A DNA stretch of 64,000 nt from Portulaca oleracea (Eukaryota; Streptophyta; Magnoliopsida; Caryophyllales; Portulacaceae), in contig CM055893.1 of NCBI GenBank assembly GCA_029582165.1, positions 24,651,179-24,715,178 on the forward strand. Direction: 5' to 3'. Below the pieces are notes generated by a model. It was not told the DNA's origin. It ran no database searches and worked only from the letters and a program-made list of their open reading frames with translations. Both the position numbers and the translations under genes were made by a program. Shown here in pieces: positions 46,166-56,716 of the stretch. Position 1 is the first letter of the stretch, and each line of letters opens with the position of its first letter.

Positions 46166-48390
46166 GATTTGTAGTTCAATCTTCTGAGGGCTTTGCAGGT
46201 TTTGCCGAAGAACTCTTTAGCAGTTCTTGATCTTGACGCGGTAGAGGCTTGGAGACTTGATCTTGAGCTTTTGCAGTTTTCGATCCTTGGCGCTTGGTAG
46301 CTGGAGACTGCTGGCAATTTGATCTTCAGAAGCCTCTGGAGTGCAGAATGATGAATGCCGTCGGGAGTAGACTGTAGAGTGTGTCTTGAAAATGAGGAAG
46401 AGAACCCCTATTTATAGGCTCTAGGGGCCTAGGGTTACGAAGGGTTTGAGTCGGCTTTGGGCTTGGGCCCAAATTAATAATTATTCCTTTAATTTTAAAT
46501 AAAGAAATAATTATCATTTTCCGCATCATAATTGACACGTGTCATGACGCTACTAGCCATGATACATTTCCATTTAAAATTTAATTAAATGGACCGTCGT
46601 AATTAATTGTACACGTGGCGGATGATAATTAGCCGAATAAATGTATTTTATTGTCCACGCGTCATTTTCTTACTTGCTGACAAATTTTGGGCTTGGGTCT
46701 TGAATGTGCGATGGATAATTTGATTACATGTCTCACTTATTTTGGGCCAACAAGATGTTGGGATGGCCATCAAATGTGTCCGTCCAACATGGTTGCTATG
46801 ATCAATTGGAGTTGTTGGCCTTCTTCGTCTTCTCATGTACAGTTTATTTCTTTCTTTTTTTTTTATTTATTTTTGATAAGATGCTACAGTAACCATGACT
46901 CTTCCGTTACCCTTTTTTTTATTCTGTGTATTTTAAGATAATATATATCACAACTAATATGATAAATTTTATCCAAATTTAATCAGATAAAATCTTTTCT
47001 GATTTTGAAGTTGGGTAGAACTGTTAGACTTGACCCGTTAATTAGTATATATGTGGATCACCTTGTGTCCCTCTTTATTTACCTACAACTCGTAGCACAT
47101 CTGTTGTGCCTTCCATTTTTCTTTTTCATAACTCATTCTTTGTTTTATGTGAATTAGGCCTACTCTGCCCAAGTCTTGACTGTTTTTTTCTACCGAAATT
47201 CTGAAGCTTAACCACTGGGCTTGCTCTCCACCGACATGATAATTGAAGCCTGTTTTTGGCTTTTGCAGATTTTGAGATGTTTATGGAGTAATGGAGTTTG
47301 ATATTTATGTTAATCTTGCTTTTATTTTATTTTTTTTTGTTTTCCACCAATGCTAAACATGAACAATTGAATGTCATGTACTCATGTCCCTTATCCTTTC
47401 GTCCTGTTTTGATGTCGATGAAGGAGTATCAAGCTTTTGAAATAATTCTTGTTGAAAAATTACTCCATATTGATACTCCACATTAGTTTTTTGTAGCCTA
47501 CTCAATCAATTTACTATGACAATGAATAACGATACTTGAAAATCAAACGTGGCGTTTTCCCTTTTTTTCTCTTTTTCTAATGTCTTAACTGCTTGTCTGC
47601 TCAGGAAGATGAAGATTTAGTCCGATTCGTAGTCATAGTCGACCGTTTATTCACAGATTGAACTGCAAAGTTTTGTGGTTGATCTCTTGTCCAGAAATTG
47701 GAATGCAATTTTTTTTTTCAACCTGTCGATCGCTCATGCAGAAGAAAGGGAAATTTTGATTGGAGTCGTAGATCTCCATAGCTCCGACTCTCTCTTTTTC
47801 CAACATGAAATTAATTTACTTTGTTGCGTCTGAACTACAATGGTAACCGTATTGATACTGAAATTGAACTTTTTCCCAGATTTTATGACTGTATTCAACA
47901 AAACAAAGCTGCAAGAGGGGAGTGATATTTTGACCAACGTACAGTGATGTCTCCTGCTTTTCAATTCAATGAACTTTTACTCACCAAGATATCAACTATC
48001 CTTTTTTTTCTTTGCTTATACAAGTAATGGGCCCCACATATGAATAGTTGGGATTGATTTTGTTTGTTCGCATGTGAGCTACAATTTACAATCCAACTTT
48101 CTTAATTTGCCCCTTTATTACTATATTTTTTTTTGCACGTAATTTTCATCACTTGAAAATTTTTATTCTTTCCTATTTATTCTTTTTTTTTTTGGTACAG
48201 GTAGTTGAGATTAATTGACAACTTCTACTTGAAGTTGTCCTATTTACTCCTCAGCGTGTTGACGTAGAATAGTCCTAGACTATTTTCTGCAGGACTGTCT
48301 GGGTCAACAGAGCTGTCATTGTGTTTACTCCTCAGGGATGTTCTAATATATTAGACATCTTTGAGGTGTCTCTTTTCAGAACTGACCTGG
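46166..48390 (-). repeat. LTR fragment and interior, mosaic copy 4 (distal part)
   Basis: LTR 46166-46688 is truncated before its PPT junction, then the unique block and first hairpins follow. The arrangement parallels 39006-41322 about 7.1 kb away, including the Athila junction. Confidence 0.7.
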
Positions 48391-48819
48391 TGTTCGGTTG
48401 TAATTTTTGTGGTTTTCTAGTAAGGGTTGTCAGTCTCAGGGATGAGTGTTAGGCTTGATTGAGGTAATCAGTTTGCGTTGGGGTTTTTCTCAATTGCGGA
48501 AAGCGATAAATTATTTAAAGGAAAGCAATTAAACTAACCTAAACATGGAATTAAGGAAAGCAATAAAAGCATGACATCAAATTAAGCAACTAAAACAATT
48601 AATGGAAACTAGAATGAACAATGAAATTAAGACAAGAAATTATACCTCAAATGAACAATCTCCACTAATCTTCAATCTACCTTTGCAATTTCCCCCGAAC
48701 AAACAAGAAATTGTGGATTGGATTACCAAGGATCCCCCAAATTCTCACTAGGAAGTAGAATTGGAATTCCTTGACCCTCCTCCCCACTAAACGATGGATT
48801 TGATTGTGACTAACTCTAA

Positions 48820-49099
48820 GGGTCCGTTTGGATCTAGAAAAACAGGGTGGAAAAAAAATTAATTTGGAAAATGAAAGTTGTTTCTTTGTTTTGATTCAAG
48901 AAAAATGAATGAAAAAAAAATAGTTGGAAAACTACATGGAAAATTTGGAAAACAAAGAACTAGAAATTTTTCCTTAAAAAATGGAAGGAAAGTTGAGAGA
49001 AAATTTTGGATCTAAAATCCAACTTTTCTCTCCTTCATCTCTCACGACTCTCTCGATTCTCTCTCTCGCTCTCTAACGTCTGTCTCTCTCTCTCACACA

Positions 49100-49146
<47 letters not shown>

Positions 49147-49279
49147 CTCTAACTCTCTCTCTCCCTCTCTCTCTGTCTCTCTCTCTCTCTCTCTAACTCT
49201 CTTCTCTTTCTCTCTCTCTCTCTCTCTAAGTCTCTTCTCTCTCTATCTTTCTCTCTCTCTAAGTCTCTCTCTCTAACTT

Positions 49280-49322
<43 letters not shown>

Positions 49323-49349
49323 ACTCTCTCATCTATCTCTCTTACTCTC

Positions 49350-49384
<35 letters not shown>

Positions 49385-49456
49385 ACTGTCTTTTCTCTCA
49401 CTCTCTTTTTCTCTCTCTCACTCTCTTTTTCTCTCTCTCTATCGCTCTCTAACTCT

Positions 49457-49490
<34 letters not shown>

Positions 49491-50023
49491 CGTGTCTCTC
49501 TCTCTAACTGTCTTTTCTCTCTCTCTCTCTCACTCTCTTTTTCTCTCTCTCTATCGCTCTCTCCAACTCTTTTCTCTCTCTCTCTCTCTCTCTAACTGTC
49601 TTTTCTCTCTCTCTCTCTCTTTCTCACTCTCTTTTTCTCTCTCTCTATCGCTCTCTCTAACTCTTTTCTTTCTCTCTCTCTCTCTCTTTCTCTCTCTAAG
49701 TTTCTCTCTCTAACTTTCTCTCTCTAACTCTCTCTATCTCTAACACTCTTCTCTCTACCTCTCTTCTCTTCCAAATCACATGATATGATATAAAAAATGA
49801 AGCTTGACATTTACAAGCTTTCATGCAAATTTTATTTTTCCATTTATTTTTCCTTAAACCAAACAAGGAAAAGTTGAATAGAAAATCAATTTTTTTTCCT
49901 TCAAAATTTTACTTAAACCAAACAAGAGAAAGAAATTTACTTTACCCCAAAATTTTTTTCCTCCTAATTTTTTTTTCCACGAGATTTTTTTTCCATCATG
50001 TTTTCCTAGGTCCAAACGGACCC
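48820..50023. mobile_element. Harbinger-like MITE in Athila LTR
   Basis: Ends GGGTCCGTTTGGATCTAG and (other strand) GGGTCCGTTTGGACCTAG, with TAA target duplication at 48817-48819 and 50024-50026. The unoccupied site exists in the other LTR near 55740-55750 (ACTCTAAAAAGC), so insertion and TAA duplication are confirmed by comparison. No ORF except CT-repeat artefacts. Confidence 0.92.
49075..49760. repeat. Long interrupted CT microsatellite
   Basis: Nearly 700 bp of (CT)n broken by TAACT, TAAG and TTTT blocks; higher-order units such as CTCTAACTGTCTTTT recur (49385, 49505, 49590). It lies wholly inside the MITE. Confidence 0.95.
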
Positions 50024-50062
50024 TAAAAAGCTTGGAAAACAAGTCAACAATGGCATTTGAAA

Positions 50063-50119
<57 letters not shown>

Positions 50120-51019
50120 AAGAGAGAGAGAAAGCTTGTAAAACTTCAATAAGAATGCTTGAAAGAAGAGTTTAATAACAATTGCAAGAAAACTTGAAGA
50201 AAGCTTGAAGAACAATGGAGAAAACTTGAAGAACAACTAAAGAAAGCAATTAAAGAAAGCAATTAAATCTAATCTAATTATACTCCTAAACTACCTAGGC
50301 TACTTATTATTAGGTCTGAATTACATTGGGTATTTATAGAAGAAGGAGAACGAAACCCAAAACCCTAAAACTAACTCAGCAAAACGCGTATCAGCTTCGC
50401 AGATTTCCACAGAATTTCGGGTGACTCGGGCGAGTCAGTGTTCTGTTCCGCTCCCTTGGCCTATGTCTTCGTTGCCCCAGAAGCCTGACTTTGGCGAGTC
50501 AGCAGATGACTCGGGCGAGTCACCGTTCTGGGCAACTTTTCCCTGCCGACTGCAAACACGCATAACTTCTTCATCCGAACTCCGTTTTAGACCCGTAAGA
50601 TATCGATGGAAAGCTCTCAGTGTGTACTTTAAGCTCCCAAAATTTCAGACCACTCAGAGTTTTAACGAAGGAGTTATGACCCAAAGAGTGAAGGCACACA
50701 TATTTCAAACCTTTGAGTCTGTACTGTTCCCCTGTTTTGCGCCAATCTTGACATGGAATTTCTGGCTTCGGTTTCGCCTCAGCTCTCGGCTCGGGTTGAC
50801 TTAGTTCTCGGTTCGGGTTGACTTGGTTTGACTCGAGAAATCGCTCGGGATTCCCTAAAAACCTTCAATTAAGCCCAAACTTCTTCTAACTCCTTATTTT
50901 CCTACAAAACACCAAATCACTATATCTAATATATACAAATGGCTAAAATAAACACAAACACCCTATAAAGGAGATGAAATTTGACTCGGAACGAGACCGA
51001 ACACCACTCTAACACAAGG

Positions 51020-51040
51020 GTTTGCTCGCCCCGAGCAAAC
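51020..51040 (-). other. Hairpin upstream of Athila-like 3' LTR
   Basis: Perfect stem GTTTGCTCG / CGAGCAAAC with loop CCC (as written on +), 17 bp inside the 3' LTR boundary. An analogous hairpin precedes the LTR at 61411-62613. Confidence 0.7.
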
Positions 51041-51396
51041 TAAAAACAAAGAAAAAGACTAGAAAAAGAAAACTAAAACCCTAACTCACTTTCGCAGGAA
51101 TCGCGGATGCATTTGGCACATGCATCAAGCCCTCTAAACCCCCCGGTAAGCCAGGTGGACGAGGTAGGTCTCGTGAGGGTTTATAGCAACTATACCCACA
51201 AAAGCCACGAGAAAAGGAGAGAGGGAAAATGAAAAACAAAACAAGTTTGAAAAGAAAGAAAAGAAAACAACTCGTTCCATGAATCAAGTTGTTTCAATCA
51301 AGAAAACGATGTTAATCCTCCAAAAGGAACCGTTATGAGCATCTCACATACACCTAACCCAAACAACTGCCAATCTTAGGGGTTTTTGATCCCTTA

Positions 51397-51758
51397 CAAA
51401 AAAATTACTAAGGGGTACCCTAACTTTTGGTGAAATATTTTTCTGGTACCCCAACTTTTAAAAACTAATTCTGGGGTACCCTAACTTTTAGAATTAGAAA
51501 TAATTAGGTGAATTTCCGGCCAATGATTTGAATTCACCGGTGAGTTTTAGGCGAGAAATTGATTAAGTGTTTTTGTGGATGAAAATGTCCTTTGTTTTTG
51601 TGGATGAAAATGATTTGAATCAATCGGAGTTTCTCCGGAAATTCACCTAGTAATTTTTCTAATTCTAAAAGTAAGGGTACCCCAAAATTAGTTTTGAAAA
51701 GTTAGGGTACCAATAAATTGTTTCTTCAAAAGATAGGGTACCTCTAAGTAATTTTTTG
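51397..51758. mobile_element. Mutator-like MITE, 362 bp
   Basis: Termini CAAAAAAATTACTAAGG and CAAAAAATTACTTAGAGG with a perfect 9-bp duplication GATCCCTTA (51388-51396, 51759-51767). It lies in the 3' interior of the Athila-like element. Confidence 0.9.
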
Positions 51759-51767
51759 GATCCCTTA

Positions 51768-53411
51768 CACCACATGTAAAGCTAAATTCCATTTGCGTAA
51801 AAGTTTAGAAAGTTCTAACTGAATCCGAATGACCCCAAAGACTCACGCCCGAGCTAAAAACAAGCGAACAACAGAAAATAAACAAGGAGTTGCCCTCCCC
51901 CGCAATTGGTCGCCCTTGGCTTGGTGAGGGCCGCAGGTGATGCAAGGGAAGACCCCTCACTTATTAACACTTTAAACTTTCTTTCTACTGTTTGGATTGG
52001 GTATTCCCAACAAATTTTCTTTCTTTTTTTACTTTTTAATGGTCGGCATTAGCCTTATTTTCGGGAATTGGACGACCCAAAATGGGGTTTACCCTCCCAA
52101 CACAGTCTTTTCCATTCACCTCTTCATCGCGAACGATAGAAGGAGGTTTAAGGGGTAATAGCGTCGTACCGCGAATATCGGGCCCGTGTAGGTTGGCTAA
52201 GTGTATGGTGGTTGATGTCGTAAAGCCGACACGCCCCACTTAATCATTTTATTTAACTTTGCTTCCATTTTTCTTTCTTTTGCTTTTGCTTTTTCTCGTT
52301 TTTTTTCTTTTTCTATTTGGAAAACAAGCTCGGGTACGAATCCTTAGAATCCCCCAGTTTCAATTAGAACATAAAAAGAAAGAAATGGGATCTCACTATA
52401 CACTCAATGAAAGGAATCTAGTTAAGGTAAGTCATGGCAATCGCTCAAGAAAGGGTCGAAAATGCTCAAACCGGTTTCTTTTAAAGAAGATTAAGAACGG
52501 TTTCCCAATTTGGACAACGAAATCCAACAAACGAAGCGAAAAACAAAACGAAAAACGAAAACCTTGAAGGTTTTTCACTCCCTTTTTTCTCCTTTTAAGC
52601 ACGAAATTGTTTAGATTTTAGGACACAAACTACGAAAAACAAAACTAAAAAACTTAAAACTAGATTTTCTACCCATGAATAATGAAAGACATCACCCCCA
52701 CTCCAACACAAAACATCACAATGTTTCCATCGTAAGAGGGGTGTCACAAGTAAGGTAGAAAACCTAAAAACACACAAACAAACACATAACAAACAAAATG
52801 GTGGCGACCCGAGCCCACATGGCTCCAACAACAATATAGACCCAGCATTCACACTCAACGGGTTCGCCACCCAAAAAGAAAACCAAGCATGCATCATGGA
52901 TCATTGATATATTCACATAAAGAGCGTGGAAAGAAGTTACCTCGAAGTCTTCAATCAAGCGTATTCAATCCACGATCCAAGGTACATCACACCATAAGTT
53001 AGAAATAAACAAGAAAAACATACTTGTGTGATGGTTCACATGCAAGATCAAAAGGAAAATCAAACTCTACAAGGCACTAGGGACTAAAGAATTAAAGAAA
53101 CTAAAAAAATTTACAAAACGACTCTCACTTTTTTTCTTTTCTTGGACTCAAAAGATCGGAATGCACACTACCCTCCCACTCCCACACAGAGGTTGTCGTA
53201 TCCTCAAAGGAAAAACAGAAGTAGGTAAGCAAGCACCCCAAAATAAAAGAAAAAGACACACACAAAAAGAAAATAAAAGAAGAAAAGAAAACTAACTTAA
53301 TAACTTCATTTACAAGAGAAGGGAATGATATTACCTGGTGGGGTATTGAATATACCCAAACAATGAAATCTTAGAATAGTCAACTATCCATGGAGCCTCA
53401 GCCACTCCATC
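51768..53411. other. Athila-like interior without recognised gene
   Basis: No pol domain or convincing ORF. It holds poly-T/A runs and short GC-richer stretches near 51890-51950. Probably 3' untranslated interior. Confidence 0.5.
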
Positions 53412-55145
53412 TCACCTCAAGATGTCGGGCACCATGTCAGAACCATTCAACGCCCGGAGTAACAAGCCATGCATCCGTGAATGCATCTCAGAATAGTGGT
53501 GGTAAGAGCACACCCGCAAAATTACATCAACAAACATTAGTGTTCTTAACAATTTATCAAATGCCTTAGAAAAGTAAGTAAAATGATGAAATGCATGAAT
53601 ATACACAACTTTTCTAGGCATGGTGACGTGAGACATGACAAATGAGTCCTCCCATTGACTCGTAAATGGAGATTGGGTATACAAACCAACGGAAGGAGGC
53701 AATACAACACAATCATGAACATGCTCATGCGAAGACTTGGATGCAAACAATGATTCAATCTCAATTTCCATGCAATTTTCATCAAGCACAAATTCCAAAT
53801 CACCACTCTCATCTAAACAATCATCATAATCATCCATGGGTGATAAGGAAAAAGCAGGGTTAGACCACATCATAACACTCCCAAAATCACAAATAGGCAC
53901 ATCTTCATCTTCATCAATATCAGACTCACTAGAAGAACTATCAATATCAAAAGATAAAGGTGCATCATTCAAAGCAACATCAAAAGTGAAAGTGGAAGGC
54001 TCCGGGTCATAACTTATCGTGAATGACTCATAAAGCATGTCATCATCAAAAGCATCATTGTCAACAACCAAGTTCAAATAATCATGATCAATCTCCAAAG
54101 AATCAAGCTCATCATCACAAGAATGCACGTCAATGGACTCACATACAAGGGTAGCTAATGCCTCACTAATGCAATGATTCTCAATGAAAGTGAACAATTC
54201 GGCATCAAGCACATACTCAATCACAAAAGATTCAATTTCATTCTCAACAAGATTATGCTCAATTGCATCAGAAGCATCATGACATTCAATAAACTCAACC
54301 TTTTCTTCACATAAAGGCATGGACAATGGTGTGGACAATGGTTCATCATCTAGCATGTTTTCAACAAATTCTACGTTATCACACACAGAATCATCATGTT
54401 TCTCATGCTCACTAGGTGGGGCTAGAGCTAAGGAGTCACTAAGTAGTCCAAGGCATAGTTGGTCATAGTAATCATCATCCTCATCAGACACAGAAGAATT
54501 AACTTGCATTTCAGGACTCAAAGATGACGAATGATCTACTTCAACATTCAAATCAACCATTTGTGAAGAAGGAGTTTCTACCCTATGATTACTCTCATGG
54601 AAGGATCCATGCACATACTCATTCATGTTCGCACATAATTTTTCCGCTTCCGTATTAAAGGTAGCCATTGTAGCTTTCAAACAAGAAACAGAGTTATGGC
54701 ACGGTGAATCACAGAGGAAGCACACAAAATGAGACTCATCATCGGCACATTGGGGAAGATCATAACAATTTTCCACATAAACCCCACTATAAGATTGATC
54801 ATCAGCATACACAGGGTATTCACATGATTGTTCAGGCAAAATCCCAGAGGGTGGTGCATAAGGAGGTTGGAAGCTAGGACTAACACTTTGTTGTTCAAAC
54901 TCATATGAATCCCTAAACAACCATTCAAGTAACTCCCATGCTTTTTCTTCACCTAAAGTAGAAAACCCATAATTTTCTAAAAGGTTTCGGGTCTCATAAT
55001 TCACACCCTCATTCACAATTCCCAAAAGATCTAAAGTATCATAAAAGACACGATATAATTCACATTGAGCACGATAATCACGTAATCTAGCAAAATACCT
55101 CCAAAATATTTCATGCTCAAATTGGGGAAATTGGGGACTATCCAT
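53412..55145 (-). CDS. Acidic gag-like protein with CCHC zinc knuckle, 577 aa
   Basis: Uninterrupted minus-strand ORF starting 159 bp inside the PBS of the Athila-like element, the usual place of gag. Residues 1-90 are aromatic-rich and predicted helical (FWRYFARLRDYRAQCELYRV). Residues 142-155, CFLCDSPCHNSVSC, fit CX2CX4HX4C exactly, the nucleocapsid zinc-knuckle spacing. Residues about 200-500 are strongly acidic (SVSDEDDDYYDQ, SSSSESDIDEDEDVP). The C-terminus (about 515-577) turns basic and hydrophobic. There is no protease, RT or integrase downstream. It stands out because neighbouring element genes are full of stops. I infer a gag-derived protein of a non-autonomous element. The function of the acidic tail is unknown. 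Confidence 0.7.
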   Translation of the reverse strand: MDSPQFPQFEHEIFWRYFARLRDYRAQCELYRVFYDTLDLLGIVNEGVNYETRNLLENYGFSTLGEEKAWELLEWLFRDSYEFEQQSVSPSFQPPYAPPSGILPEQSCEYPVYADDQSYSGVYVENCYDLPQCADDESHFVCFLCDSPCHNSVSCLKATMATFNTEAEKLCANMNEYVHGSFHESNHRVETPSSQMVDLNVEVDHSSSLSPEMQVNSSVSDEDDDYYDQLCLGLLSDSLALAPPSEHEKHDDSVCDNVEFVENMLDDEPLSTPLSMPLCEEKVEFIECHDASDAIEHNLVENEIESFVIEYVLDAELFTFIENHCISEALATLVCESIDVHSCDDELDSLEIDHDYLNLVVDNDAFDDDMLYESFTISYDPEPSTFTFDVALNDAPLSFDIDSSSSESDIDEDEDVPICDFGSVMMWSNPAFSLSPMDDYDDCLDESGDLEFVLDENCMEIEIESLFASKSSHEHVHDCVVLPPSVGLYTQSPFTSQWEDSFVMSHVTMPRKVVYIHAFHHFTYFSKAFDKLLRTLMFVDVILRVCSYHHYSEMHSRMHGLLLRALNGSDMVPDILR

Positions 55146-55303
55146 AATTCTTTTTTTTTATTTTCTATTTTTTTCCTTTCTTTACTTTTTTTCTCTTTTT
55201 TATTCGATATTCAATTTTTTTGACTACATTTTTCTAACATAATCAAGAATGCAATTAAACTATTTACACACAAACAAATCACCTAATCTACCAAATAACG
55301 CCA

Positions 55304-55321
55304 TCCCCGGCAACATCGCCA
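55304..55321 (-). other. Primer binding site, Athila-like
   Basis: Minus strand TGGCGATGTTGCCGGGGA, 1 nt from the 5' LTR end. Close to the tRNA-Asp-type site typical of Athila. Confidence 0.8.
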
Positions 55322-55322
55322 T

Positions 55323-55788
55323 TGTTCAGTTGTAATTTTTGTGGTGTTCTAGTAAGGGTTGTCGGTCTCAGGGATGGCTGTTAGGCTTGATTGGGGTAAT
55401 CGGTTTGCGTTAGGGTTTTTCTCAATTGCGGAAAGCGATAAATTATGTAAAGGAAAGCAATTAAACTAACCTAGACATGGAATTAAGGAAAGTAATAAAA
55501 ACATGACATCAAATTAAGCACCTAAAACAATTAATGGAAAATAGAATGAACAAAGAAATTAAGACAAGAAATTATACCTCAAATGAACAATCTGCACTAA
55601 TCTTCAATCTACCTTTGCAATTTCCCCCGAACAAACAAAAAATTGTGGATTGGATTACCAAGGATCCCCAAAATTCTCACTAGGAAAAAGAATTGGAATT
55701 CCTTGACCCTCCTCCCCACTAAAAGATGGATTTGATTGTGACTAACTCTAAAAAGCTTAGAAAACAAGTCAACAATGGCATTTGAAAG

Positions 55789-55838
<50 letters not shown>

Positions 55839-56716
55839 ACTTGTAAAACTTCAATAAGAATGCTTGAAAGAAGAGTTTAATAACAATTGCAAGAAAACTT
55901 GAAGAAAGCTTGAAGAACAATGGAGAAAACTTGAAGAACAATTAAAGAAAGCAATTAAATCTAATCTAAATTCTACTTCTAAACTACCTAGGCTACTTAT
56001 TATTAGGTCTGAATTACATTGGGTATTTATAGAAGAAGGAGAACGAAACCCAAAACCCTAAAACTAACTCAGCAAAACGCGTATCAGCTTCACATATTTC
56101 CGCAGAATTTCGGGTGACTCGGGCGAGTCAATAAGTAACTCGGATGAGTCAGTGTTCTGTTCCGCTCCCTTGGCCTATGTCTTCGTTGCCCCAGAAGCCT
56201 GACTCGGGCGAGTCAGCAGATGACTCGGGCGAGTCACTATTCTGGGCAGCTTTTCCCTGCCGACTTCAAACGCGCATAACTTCTTCATCCGAACTTCGTT
56301 TTAGACCCGTAAGATATCGATGGAAAGCTCTCGGTGTGCACTTTAAGCTCCCAAAATTTCAGACCAATCGGAATTGTAATGAAGGAGTTATGACCTAAAG
56401 AGTGAAGGCACATGTATTTCAAACCTTTGAGTCTGTACCGTTCCCCTGTTTTGCGCCAATCTTGACATTGAATTTCCGGCTTCGGTTTCGCCTCGGCTCT
56501 CGGGTCAGGTTGACTTAGTTCTCGGCTCGGGTTGACTTGGTTTGACTCGGGAAATTGCTCGGGATTACCTAAAAACCTTTAATTAAGCCCAAACTTCTTC
56601 TAACTCCTTATTTTCCTACAAAACACCAAATCACTATATCTAATATATACAAAGGGCTAAAATAAAGACAAACACCCTATAAAGGAGATAAAATTCGGCT
56701 TGAACGAGACCGAACA
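55323..56716 (-). repeat. Athila-like 5' LTR
   Basis: 1394 bp, without the MITE. GA microsatellite at 55792-55832. It contains GACTCGGGCGAGTCA motifs near 56200-56240, one more copy than in the 3' LTR. Confidence 0.92.

Larger units (their letters stand above)
48391..51003 (-). repeat. Athila-like 3' LTR (contains MITE)
   Basis: About 1406 bp without the 1204-bp MITE and its TAA. A GA microsatellite (50065-50115) is shared with the 5' LTR. TATTTATAGAAG near 50333, read on the minus strand as a TATAAATA promoter. Confidence 0.9.
48391..56716 (-). mobile_element. Athila-like non-autonomous LTR retrotransposon
   Basis: LTRs 55323-56716 (5') and 48391-51003 (3', enlarged by a MITE) start TGTTCGGTCTCG and end CCGAACA or CTGAACA on the minus strand. 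The PBS TGGCGATGTTGCCGGGGA resembles the tRNA-Asp site of Athila elements. The interior carries one long ORF and no RT or integrase. The flanking 5-mers CCTGG and CTTGA align to the uninterrupted copy near 34207, so they are a target duplication with two changes. Confidence 0.88.

Noticed and set aside
33096..47486. Recurring small plus-strand ORF (YSCPLSFRPVLM-type) at 33096, 40201, 43902 and 47298
   Set aside because: Conserved only because the DNA block is duplicated. N-termini are T-run artefacts, the strand is opposite to the element, and there is no domain. Kept in mind but not annotated as a gene.
49492..49713. 73-codon Ser/Leu repeat ORF
   Set aside because: Pure CT microsatellite translation.
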